Assembly: GCA_946699065.1 (NCBI GenBank)
Contig: CAMPDV010000527.1
Location: 62,001 to 126,000, forward strand
Source: Loxodes magnus
Lineage: Eukaryota; Ciliophora; Karyorelictea; Loxodida; Loxodidae
DNA: 64,000 bases
Direction: 5' to 3'
Shown: positions 23,440 to 33,311 of the stretch, piece by piece
Position numbering within the stretch: the stretch's first letter is position 1
Layout: each line of letters begins with the position of its first letter
Notes under the pieces: generated by a model
Seen by the model: the letters and a program-made list of their open reading frames with translations, nothing else
Databases searched by the model: none
What the model was told of the DNA's origin: nothing
Made by a program: the position numbers and the translations under genes

Positions 23440-23830
23440 CCTATAGTTAATTCTTCCTGATCCTGTTCTTTTGTTTCTTCTATATTAGATCTAAATGTGT
23501 TCTCGCATTTTCTTCTCTCTCTTCTAATTTCAATTTCTTCTTATTTATTTTTTGCACAATCATTGATAAGTTTCTTTCTTAAATTATATTTTTTTCTCAG
23601 ATCAATTTTTAGTTTCAACTATTAAGTTTTTAATTTCTATCTTTTTTAATCAATTTTTGATGGGAATTTTATATGTATTAGTCAATCTTAGGGATTTCAT
23701 TTTTTTACAAAGTTCGAAGTTATATAATTTTAGTCGTACAGAATTAGCTTTTTATAATCTTTGTCATAAAAGAATTTTCCGATTTGATAATTCCTTAAAG
23801 ACATCTTTATAGAAATTACTAAATCTGGTG
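23440..23830 (-). CDS. Possible small basic protein, minus strand, unknown
   Basis: The minus strand encodes a Lys/Arg/Leu/Trp-rich helix (LLWQRLQKANSVRLKLYNFE, then KIPIKNWLKKIEIKNLIVE), continuing into a Glu/Arg-rich tail in the GC-richer island at 23450-23540. Residue diversity is above chance for this composition. No start, domain or neighbour helps; it could be a gene remnant. Confidence 0.3.
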
Positions 23831-23879
23831 GCTTATTTTTGAAGAAAAAATTATTAAGATACTTCAGTTAAAAATAGAC

Positions 23880-24180
23880 TCTAAAAGATAATAAAATTAT
23901 GACTGTAGCTAGATAATTTAAAGAGGCAAACACTCCTAAATGCTAAAAGGGTAGAAAAAATTTGAATTTAAGAAGAACAGAGAAAATGAAAGATTCTAGC
24001 TCTTTCATAAAGTTAATTAACTGAAGGTTTTTAAGAGGAGGCTAAAAGAAAAATAGCTAAGAGGGAAAGAGGTTACTAAAGCTAATAATTATAGAGAAAT
24101 CAGATACTAATGAAAGTTGATTGAAGATGTTTATAATTTGTTTCGCAAACATTTTAATTAAATAAAGCTATAATAATACA
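23880..24180 (+). CDS. Possible small protein, frame ambiguous
   Basis: A G-rich island for this region. One frame starts with ATG at 23899 (MTVARQFKEANTPKCQKGRK) and gives a basic peptide of about 80 residues. A second frame also reads as a charged helix (LLNAKRVEKIWIQEEQRKWK). Because nothing acts as a stop I cannot choose between them. The ATG frame resembles the basic N-termini of the zinc-knuckle elements, but the homology is not demonstrable by eye. Confidence 0.3.
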
Positions 24181-24992
24181 GAAATTAATTATATAAAAAA
24201 GCACAAAAAGGAAGTAAATAAATAGCAAACTCTGTTATCCAAAGTAAAATTTGTGTTTAGATAAGTAAATTAATTGATTAATAGTACCAATAACCTAAAT
24301 AAAAAGAGAAAAGATCTTTAAATTAACGAAAAGCTAGGAGAATTAAATTGGACATTTAAGAACACTAGAACTTATTTATTAGTGCCTTCAAATAAATAAA
24401 TCTGCAAACTAAGAATAAATTTACAATTTTGATGAGTTCATGCAACTAACATTTTCTAAAAACACATATAAAGATTTTTAAAATTACATTTAACTAATAA
24501 TAGAGTCATTATTTTTTTTACTTAGTAAAAATTACACTAACAGAGTAATAGAAATTCTCTAATAATAAATAAAAATATAAAAATAATTCTATGAGTTGTT
24601 TTGTTTAACTATTTTAAAAATTTGTTTATTAGATGAAAATTAGTTAAGAAAATTATATAAACTCTTTATTAATAAGATGACAATTTTAATTAACGTTTAA
24701 CCTAAGATATCTAAATTTGATGTTAATTGCATGCGAGTAAAAAGAGAGCTTTTTCATTAGTTTTAATTTAAAATTTTTAAGCATTTGTATCTAAGCAAGA
24801 CCTTAATGAACTGTTAATTATTTTAGGAATACAATAAAATGGGGAATTTCTTGAAAAAGTCTCTTCTTAAAAGGATTTATTTTTGTCAAACTAAGATCAG
24901 TAAAAATACTTTAAGATCTCAAAATTATGCAATAAGAAAATTTTTAACTTTTAATGCAAGTATAAGAACTAGAAATAAAAATTTAATACTTG
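24181..24992. other. AT-rich region without recognised gene
   Basis: AT-rich flank upstream of the family 3 zinc-knuckle ORF. Its 5' element end may lie here, but I found no direct repeat. Confidence 0.45.
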
Positions 24993-25406
24993 ATGACTAA
25001 TACAAATCTAAAAAAAACTGAAAATAAACAGGCAGCGAATATCAAAATGGATTAATTAGAAGCAAAATTCAATCAATTCGCAGAGCTGATGGAAAGCATG
25101 CTCTTCTAAAAGATATCGATGAATGATTTGATGGATGTGGAACTACAACCTACGATAAATTATATTCCCTATCAGTAAATAATTAGATGTTGATATTGTA
25201 AGAAGCCAGGACATAAAGTACAAAATTGTTTACAATTTAGACTAAAAGAAAAGAGAATCATTAAGAACAAGATGAAAAATCTGGATTTATAAAATAATAG
25301 GATTAAGATAAAAATATTAAATTAGTAATAGAAAAGTTTTAAGATTCTTATTATTTGGAAGAAAACAAGAGCAGTTCTGTAAGTAAAAAGGAAAACTTAT
25401 AAATGA
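24993..25406 (+). CDS. Gag-like CCHC protein (family 3 copy a)
   Basis: ATG at 24993 to TGA at 25404-25406 gives 138 codons. A charged helical N-terminus includes NQFAELMESMLFQKISMNDL and is followed by a canonical zinc knuckle, CWYCKKPGHKVQNC (from 25188), spaced C-x2-C-x4-H-x4-C, whose Trp is TGA. A basic tail follows. It is homologous to the minus-strand ORF at 12993-13635, which has a longer N-terminus and a broken knuckle, so this copy may be 5'-truncated but with an intact RNA-binding motif. ATG 25047 is an alternative start. Predicted to be retroelement-derived. Confidence 0.65.
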
Positions 25407-25809
25407 AGAGCGGAGAATAAACTTAAATTTACAATTAACTTCAAATTAAATTTAAATCTTAATCTCTTTATTTTGCTAAAATTATTAAAAATGTATTAAA
25501 TTTAAATTATTTAGATAAAAAGACATTAATCCTTTTAATTATAGCTTAAAAAATATAAGAAAACATAAATTAAAAGGAATAGAATAATTAAAGATTAGAA
25601 ATGAAATTAAAATGAATAGTTTTATAATTAAAAATAAATATATAGCTTTTTATTTTACTTATAATGCTTTTGCTAAATATGATTACATTATAAAAATTAA
25701 ATATTCTATTAGTTAAATAACTTTAATTTATAGTATCTTAAATTTAATTAAAATTAAGCGATCATATCATTAAATAAATAATTTATAGTAAATTAAATTA
25801 TTATATTGT
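25407..25809. other. AT-rich region without recognised gene
   Basis: AT-rich gap between two coding islands; no feature recognised. Confidence 0.5.
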
Positions 25810-26290
25810 ATAAAAAAAGATACCTGAATTCAGAAAGGGATTCTTTCCTGCTCCAAGGAAGTAGGAGTACTAAACGCAATAGAATTACGAGAAGTAGACA
25901 AAGTTGCAGAAAATGATTCACGCTGAATGAAACCAAACATGGAGGAGAAACCGAGGAAGTAAGTGAAGTCCAATTCCCATCAGAATGTAACGGATTTTAA
26001 TCCTTCTGGACAGATTAGCATAGATTAGACCATAAAAGTTGTATTTAACCTCCAGAAAGAAGAAATTTTAAAACTTCAAAAGCAAAATTGGAAGAACCAT
26101 AGACAAAAACAACAAAAACTATAATGCAATAAAGAAGGAGAAATATACAGAAGAGAAGAAAATAAGAATAAATAAAAGTTATGTTAATAGGACATGGATG
26201 CAGAATACATCAGGACCAAAACAAATGGAGAGAAGAATGGACTTATAAGTTTACTATAAGCGGCAGATGTGTAATCGGCTGCATAACAAA
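25810..26290 (+). CDS. Possible gag-like fragment with His/Cys cluster
   Basis: A clearly GC-richer island. One frame (25810-25910) gives LNAIELREVDKVAENDS. After a frame change near 25915 a second gives GGETEEVSEVQFPSECNGFQ, then SFWTDQHRLDHKSCIQPPER, with a Cys/His cluster that resembles a damaged zinc knuckle but lacks the C-x2-C-x4-H-x4-C spacing. A basic Lys/Arg/Thr/Gln tail follows to about 26290. It looks like another element-derived ORF with a frameshift. Family and borders unknown. Confidence 0.35.
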
Positions 26291-26423
26291 ATAATATATA
26301 GTAATTATTTTATTTTTAAAAGAGATATAATAATTGATTTTTATAAATAAACTATTACCATAAAAAATAACTAATAAGAATATATTAGATCTATATCTTA
26401 AAAATAAAAAAAAATTAAGCTCT

Positions 26424-26970
26424 TGAAGGTGGATTTATCTAGAGGAAGAAGAACGCAAGAAAGTTTTGGTTCCAAGTAAAGAAACAAATCTAAAAAAGCA
26501 ACATAGGGATGTAACTCTTACTGACCCGCTAAAAATTAATTCAGATTAAAAACCTAATATAAATCTGATAATAAGAGTTTGAAAAGTGTAAGAAGACAAA
26601 TGAGAAAAAAGATGAAGTCGAGAAAAATATTGCAGATGAAGAACCTAACTTTTGCGAATATTTTAGAAACATAGATAAAACTAATTAAAGCGTTGAAAAA
26701 ATAGAAAAGAAAATCTGAATTTTCTCTTCATACTTTCAATTGCTGCTTAGAATTATGGCATAGATTCAATTATTTTTTAAAGATGAAGCAGAGTCATCTG
26801 GATATATTTAGCTTGTCATGATAACCTTTTTAGATTTATAATCGAAAAAAGAAAACCAATAAGAATTCATTAAAAAATCGATTGCTATTTTCTTTAAAAC
26901 AATGTAATAAAACAGTCAAGTATAATTGATTTTCTAACTAATTCTAGAAAAGATCAAGAGTAAGAAATGA
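26424..26970 (+). CDS. Probable helical protein fragment, unknown
   Basis: One frame runs from about 26424 to a TGA at about 26968 without a frame change. The N-terminal part is basic (FIQRKKNARKFWFQVKKQIQ). The middle has EKKDEVEKNIADEEPNFCEY. The C-terminal part alternates hydrophobic and polar residues as in helical repeats (IQLVMITFLDLQSKKENQQE, FIKKSIAIFFKTMQQNSQVQ, LIFQLILEKIKSKK). This is good coding character with a plausible TGA stop. There is no start Met in the island, so it may be an exon or a 5'-truncated gene. I cannot assign a family. Confidence 0.5.
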
Positions 26971-27825
26971 AAAAAGATAAAAAACTAAAAAAGTAAAAAA
27001 GAAATAATAGGAGTAATAAAAAAAATTAAAATCAATGATCTTTAAAAAATTTAGAAAAAATTTTATTATAAAAACCGAAATAAATTCGTAAAGAAAAAAA
27101 AAAGTAAAATTGAGAAATGAATAAAAAAAAACATGAGAGTAAAAATCTAGCTTATTTATGATTTCTCAACAAAAGTATATGAAAAAAAATATAGTATATA
27201 AAATTTAAATCTATCTATTTTAAGATTTCTTAAATCTAAATAAAATTTAAATATTTTGATAGATTTATTTAATAAAAAGAAACAAGATTCATTTAAAAAA
27301 ATTCAATTATTTCTGAGCTATTAATATTTTACCAATAATGAGTTTTGATTTTTAATAATTTTTCATTTTTTTCAAAAGTTTTTATATAAGTTTTATTTAA
27401 AGGTCTCTTAAGGAATAAACTTATTACATATGACACAATATTTTTATTGGTGATTATAAAATTTGCTTTATAGAATGCGAAATTTTTTAGGATAGAAATA
27501 ATAATAAAAATTATAAAAATTTTAAGATTAGAATTACAAACATTTTTAAATCAAATTAAATTCCTTTAAATAATCATTATACTCCTTTTCAATTCTTTTT
27601 TAATGCTACTTCAAAAATTAATTTATTTTTTTGTTTTTCATTTTCCAAATTAAAAATTCTAATTTTTATTTCAATAATTGCTAATGAAACTGACTAATCT
27701 TATTATTTAAGAAAGTTTGGATCTTGAAAAATTGATCTTATATAGTTAGAGGACTAATAAAATTTTTATATTTATTATTATTAAAAATTTTAAGATTAAT
27801 TTATAAATATTATAATAAAAAAGAT
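26971..27825. other. AT-rich region without recognised gene
   Basis: A-rich then T-rich low-complexity DNA between the helical protein fragment and the SINE-like copy. Nothing recognised. Confidence 0.5.
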
Positions 27826-28112
27826 AGCAGAAGCTGAGGTTGATTCTCTGATCAAAACTTCTAGTTTTATGGATAAAGTAAAATTCCTATCCTGTCGTTG
27901 AGAAAGTTCCTGGTTAGAGTCAATCTTAACAAGTGAGTAAAATTTTTCAAGTTATTTACTCTTGCTAGGGGCTTGAGGCTGTCGGCCATGGTTATGGAAC
28001 TCCCTGGTCGAAGTTTATTGAATAAAACAACAAGATATCCACGTTGTATGCATCAAGAGAGTTATCTGGCTTTTAGCTAGAAAGGTTTCCAGTCCCTTGA
28101 AAGAGAAATTTA
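27826..28112 (+). mobile_element. SINE-like structured repeat, diverged copy
   Basis: About 290 bases of markedly higher GC, homologous along its whole length to the insertions at 44776-45096 and 55000-55318. Shared blocks include TCCTGTCG, TGAGAAAGT, TAGGGGCT, GGAACTCCCTGG (GGAGCTCCCTGG elsewhere) and GATATCC. A hairpin present in the other copies as GCTTTTCGAAAGC is replaced here by a different but still self-complementary sequence at about 28012-28030, suggesting RNA structure is kept. A pol III B-box-like GGTTAGAGTCA lies near 27912. No TSD was found for this copy. I do not recognise a parent RNA. Confidence 0.6.
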
Positions 28113-28957
28113 ATTAAGTTTATAATTATTTAATTAGTTTATGGATATAATTATGCTCTAATATTACTAAACATCAAAACTCTTATATTTTATTTTTTTA
28201 CTTTTTAACGCTTTCTAATTTTACTAGTAAAAATCTTTTTTAATTAGATATAAATTAAATTAACTTTATAATGAGTAAGTTTGAATAATCAAAATTGCGT
28301 TAATATTATATATAATAATAATTCACTTTAACCAAAGAGTTATTGTATTAAGATACTTCATTTTATGCAAATTTAAGTTTGGTCATCTCAAATTTCTTTT
28401 CTTATTTGATTTCTTATATTTTTTTCATTTTTATCGCTTCTAAAATATTTTTTATTCTACCTACAACTCTGCTTGATTTTATATGATTTACTAAAATGCA
28501 ATTGCTTTTAATTTGTAAATTTTTGTGAAAAAATTTTAATTTGAAAGTCTATTTCTGCTTATTGATTAGAAGTAAATTGTTAGTTTATTTTTATTTAGTC
28601 TTTTTTTATAATTTTTTACAATTTTTACCAGTAATTCTATTCAAAAATTTCCAAATAGTAGACACTTTCAAAGATATGTCTAGAGGTTTCTTTTCCTTCA
28701 TATATGAGAGCTAATTTTCGCAGGTTTTGGCGTAAATGTAAGTCATATTGAAAACAATAAGAGAAAGGCCACAACTTAAAGATTGAGATTATTTCTTGTC
28801 TATATTCCTTGTTAATTTAGTATATTTCATTTCGATAAATTTCAAAATTCCTTCAAGTTACTCTGAATATCTCTGAGGTAATTCATACCTCTATATCGTA
28901 AACCTGTTTCTTAATAAAGTTATTTTCTATTTTTTTTGCTATATAATTCTCAATAGA
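28113..28957. other. AT-rich region, possible 5' end of next gene
   Basis: AT-rich. The stretch from about 28700 is slightly GC-richer and may contain 5' coding or leader sequence for the gene at 28958. No element end was seen. Confidence 0.4.
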
Positions 28958-30230
28958 ATGAAGCATATAAAGCTTTAGACAGAATCAAATAGATAAACAA
29001 AAAAAGAGCTTAAATTAGTAAGTCAGTTAACTAGTTGATATGTTAGTTAGGGAAAATGAAATAACATGTTATTATACAAGGAGATTTAAATACCTTAAGT
29101 ATTTTTACTAGTAGCTTTTATATGCTAAAATAAGAATTTCAGAGCTAATTTCCATATCTGTGGAAGATTCTTCGTAATTCACTATAAGCTAACTAAGATA
29201 GTTTTTATGTAAGTTTATTCTTCATCTATCCTTACACTTCTTAAGAATAAAAGATGAATTAAAATCTATAAAGCTTAGAGTATGATTTGTATTATCACTA
29301 TCATAGCTGATAAATATAATTGAATATATTTCATATTAGAACGAAAAGAAGTTCTAAAGAATGAAGAAACACTCAAGTTGGATATAAACTCTCAACTAAT
29401 TTTTATACTTCAATAGTTCTATAAAGAAGTTTTATATACTAACTATGATTTACTAAGAAATAGATAAGTGAAAGCATTTAATACCTTAAACAATCATAGC
29501 GTTTATAGCTAGAGTGCTTATTCTACAAAAGGCTAGAAAAACAAATTAGTTAATGAGATTAATAGCTGGGAAATAAGTTTAAGTGTATAGTTATAGGACT
29601 TGAGAAATGGAATATAGGAGTATTATATAATTTATTCCAAAGCTTTAGCTCTTTATAGTTATATCAAGAAGAATTATTTTTATAAGAAAGAAAGATAAAT
29701 TGTCTAAACTCTTCTAAGTCATTGAATTACTATGGGAAGATCAATAATCAGTAAGAATAAAAGTTAGCTGATTTAAACCAATTCAGTCAGTTTAGAAGTA
29801 GCAGTTAGTTTTAGAGAGGGAATAAGATAAAGGAAAAAATCAATGGTAAATGTTGGCTAATCTGAGACAGATGTAGATTGAGAAAGTTTCTAAGATATTA
29901 TATTTCTACATTTGAATCAAATATTCAAACTCAGATTTTATTTCTTCATATTGCTAAGAAATTCATTTATTTACTTAAGACTTTAAAATCAAAAAAAAAA
30001 TCTAACTAAAAAGGAATAAAAAATCAGTAATTAAGATTCAAGAAATCATATACTTAAATATAATAAAGTATTTCACAAATTTTCTCTCTAAAGAACTAAC
30101 TTCTTTAAACATTTTTTAGTAAGTCAGTATTATCATAAGTTTATTCCATTTGAAAACTCTAAAAATATCTTAAAACTTTCTAATTAGAAGTTTGAAAATG
30201 AAATAGTAAAACTAAAATAGGAATATTAAA
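28958..30230 (+). CDS. Probable protein-coding gene, unknown function
   Basis: ATG at 28958 opens a frame with TAA/TAG as Gln and TGA as Trp that stays protein-like for at least 400 codons. A hydrophobic segment lies near 29285 (MICIITIIADKYNWIYFIL). A long helical region follows (KNEETLKLDINSQLIFILQQ, NEINSWEISLSVQLQDLRNG, YYIIYSKALALYSYIKKNYF). Near 29855 an acidic motif reads GQSETDVDWESFQDI, then more basic sequence. It may continue to about 30470. I recognise no domain. Repeated Tyr/Ile/Leu heptads fit a coiled-coil or membrane-associated protein. Confidence 0.5.
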
Positions 30231-30916
30231 TTATTAATTTAATAGACAAAAAAGTTTTAAAAAAATCTAAGCAATAAATACTTCATCAGTAGTAACTTTC
30301 CTTTTTTCACATATTAATCCTTAGTTACTAAGCATATACAAATAATCTGATTATTAATCGACCAAATTTTATTTAAACTAGGAAGAAAATTAATTTCTGG
30401 CTCAAATAAACTAAAGAAATATATTTTACAAAAATACTAAAATAAAAATTTTTCATAGATATGAGCATGATTAGTGATTGGTTAATTCCATAAATGGTTT
30501 AAAGTAGAAGACAACAAAGAAGAATGCTAATAGGATAACTAAATAAGTAAAATATAATAAAACATATACTAAACAACTAACCTGGTAGAACAATCTAGTT
30601 AAACTAAGCTGAAAGTTTTAATCTATAAAATTTTCAGAAATTTCATAAGGAAAATTTATTAAATAATGTATAAAAGCAAGGTTTATCTTGTTTTTTTAGA
30701 AAGACTTGCAAGTCGTCTCTGGTTTATAATTTTTACAGGAGACTATTATGTATACAATTATACAGGGATAAATGCACTGTAATACTTATGGAATTAAATA
30801 CAATTATATACAAGGACATCTAATTTTTCTAAGCATTTATATTCATAAGGTTAAGATAAATTTTACTTAAAATTTAATTTTTCTAAAGGAATATTACTTA
30901 TAATTTATATTAAATA
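30231..30916. other. AT-rich region without recognised gene
   Basis: Mostly AT-rich 3' flank. A short GC-richer patch at about 30700-30730 is not recognisable. Confidence 0.45.
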
Positions 30917-31191
30917 GGGAGGACCTTGCCTCTAAAGGTTAAGAGAAGAATTCACAAGGGTGAAGTGACTCAGAAAATCTTCTAAGTGTTGGAACAGAAT
31001 AATATCTTTATCATGAGTTGGAAATTTACCTGTAATCGCCTGTTGACGTCCTGTGCTTTTGATGAATTGGAACTAATAATCTTGCCCACAATTAGAAGAG
31101 AAGATTCAAAGGGAATATTGAGATCTTAAAATCTTTAAAATATATTTTTTATAGTGCTGCGCATCATTAAGGGGCTACTCGCACTTTAATC
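30917..31191 (+). mobile_element. LINE 3' end fragment with variant hairpin
   Basis: A 5'-truncated, diverged LINE 3' end. The frame encodes RTLPLKVKRRIHKGEVTQ and then CNRLLTSCAFDELEL, which aligns with CTRNRVLHSMLWKEKL of the 20-kb copy. The 3' hairpin at about 31153-31185 has outer stem AGTGC/GCACT where other copies have AGAGC/GCTCT, a compensatory pair change. It sits just upstream of the tandem array. Confidence 0.6.
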
Positions 31192-31472
31192 AAATTTTTT
31201 TTATAAAAGTTTTAAGTAATTAAAAAAGCTCTCTAATGAAATAAAAAAATAATTAAATATTTATATTCAGCTTATTATAAAGAATACCTATAAGATAAAT
31301 AAACCATTTACACTTTTCATTTAATTTAGTTCTTTATTTAATTGAAAAAGTAAATTTAATTAAGTTACATAAATATGATAATGCTTATTTAAACCTTAAG
31401 TTTTATTTATAAATATAGCCGTTATTATAAATTAAGTATAAATAGTCTAATAAAATAAAAAATTATAATAAA

Positions 31473-33311
31473 ATGTAAAGCAGGACTGATTAATCAACTA
31501 GTAACTAAAACTATACACTAGATAATCCAAACTAATAACCTTCTTCTGACCAATAATAAGAATAATCTAATAAGAATTTCCAAGAAACTTAATCAACAGT
31601 CCAAATATAAAGTCATTTAACTTAAGACTAAAAATAAAAAATTAGTTAAATAAATTAAAAAGAATCAATAAAAGAGTATTAAGATTAAGAAATAACGCTT
31701 CCAATGAAGAGAATTCATGAACACTTAAACTAAGAAGAATAACTTACTTAAGAATAATAAGGTACTAAGCAGCTTAAAAGTAGTAAACAAACTTTATTTT
31801 CCAATTCTTATATTTTTCAAATTATTTGTTAGTTCCTTAAAAAAAGAGATATCAGTAGACTACAATAAGTTAGTTAATTTTTTAATAAGTTTAAGTATTA
31901 ATATAAAAAGCTAGAAATAAAATAATATTCAAGTAATAATGATTATGTTTAAAGTAAAATCAATTGAACTCTCAAACAAATATTATAATCTGATACTAAA
32001 ATCTTGCATATTAATACTTAGGATTGATAAGAAGAAAATTAAGCAGAAGAAATCTTTCAAGAAATAAAAAAATGCTTATAGCTGAAAATGAATTTAGATC
32101 AAAAAGGATATAAATTAGTATAAGAAATTCATTTAGATGGAATTAATAATTTAGATAATACCATTCAAGAATATATTTCAAAATGCTCAAATCTAAAAAG
32201 ACTATTTTTAAGTTTTTCAATTTTTAAGAAGAAAATTTAATATTTTTGCAAAGCTTGACTCATTTATAATCCTTAGAAGTCTAAAACATAAATAAAAAAT
32301 AGATAACAGGAAAATTTCTAATAGACTACTGCTTTGGTTTAACTTTAAAGGAAGTAAAAATAATTAGTAAAGGAATTAATCAAGAAATTTTGGTATAATA
32401 CTTGAAATAAAAGGGAATGTCATTAGAAGAAATAAATATTAACCATAATAGAGATATGGACAAGTATATTGATTTTTGTCCTAATTTAAACAAAATTGAA
32501 TAGTATTATATAAAAAGTTCTTATGACTAATTCATATTGAAGTTAAAAAACTTTAACCTTAGTAGTTTAAAATTTTTTTTCAAGTTTATAAGCAGAAACA
32601 ATATAAGAATTATTTTCTAAGTAGCATAATAAATTATAGCATATTGAGATTTATAATTGCGATAATTTTAATGATAATCACCTGATATCTTTAATGTAAA
32701 ACTGTCCTAGTTTAATTTCCCTTAAGTTGACTTCATTATATGAACTTACTAATACATCTTTGAAGAAAATAGGAGATTTTGGATAAAATTATAAAGAAAT
32801 ATCTTTTAGTTACGTTAGATAACTAACTAATGAAACTCTATGTTATATTTTTGAGAATTGTAGAAAACTAACTAAATTATCTCTTAGTGATATGGAAAAA
32901 CTAAAAAATAAGACTTTACATTCTATGAGTTAAAACTGTAAAGAGTTAGAAAGCTTAAAATTGATAGATTGCAAAATGTTAGATGAGAATTGAATAGATG
33001 AAATAGTTAAAATAAACAAATTAAAATAATTAGATTTTTTTGAAACTTAACTAAAAAATAAAGATATAGTATAAATAGTAACTAACTGTAAACATTTAAA
33101 ATCTTTATATCTTTAGAATTCAGAGGATGTTACATAGGAAGGCTTTCCAATTTATGATTAAAAGGGATAAGAATATCCTTTTTATAGAAATCTTAAATAT
33201 TTAGATATTGAAGGAACGTAAATAAGAGAACAGTGGGTTAATTAACTTAAATAAAAGTTTGTAAGAATGACAATTTACCACAATGTTGAGAAAGGTAACA
33301 ATCAAAGTTGA
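31473..33311 (+). CDS. F-box/leucine-rich-repeat protein, copy 1
   Basis: ATG at 31473 to TGA at 33309 is 613 codons, the same length as copies 2-4. Residues 1-105 are Gln/Asn/Ser-rich and likely disordered. Residues 112-150 fit an F-box (YIFQIICQFLKKRDISRLQQ, then VSQFFNKF). From about residue 215 to 595 there are irregular LRRs with the L-x-x-L-x-L and C-x-x-L pattern of FBXL proteins. The likely role is substrate recognition in SCF ubiquitin ligases. Three internal TGA codons fall at conserved Trp positions (INW, QDW, ENW). Relative to the other copies it has a -1 indel near 32215 and a +1 indel near 32575, so about 120 residues are read in another frame. It may be damaged although its length is conserved. 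Confidence 0.75.

Noticed and set aside
31473-33311. Code with UAA/UAG as Glu (as in some trypanosomatids)
   Set aside because: TAA aligns repeatedly with CAA, not GAA, in homologous element proteins, so Gln fits better.
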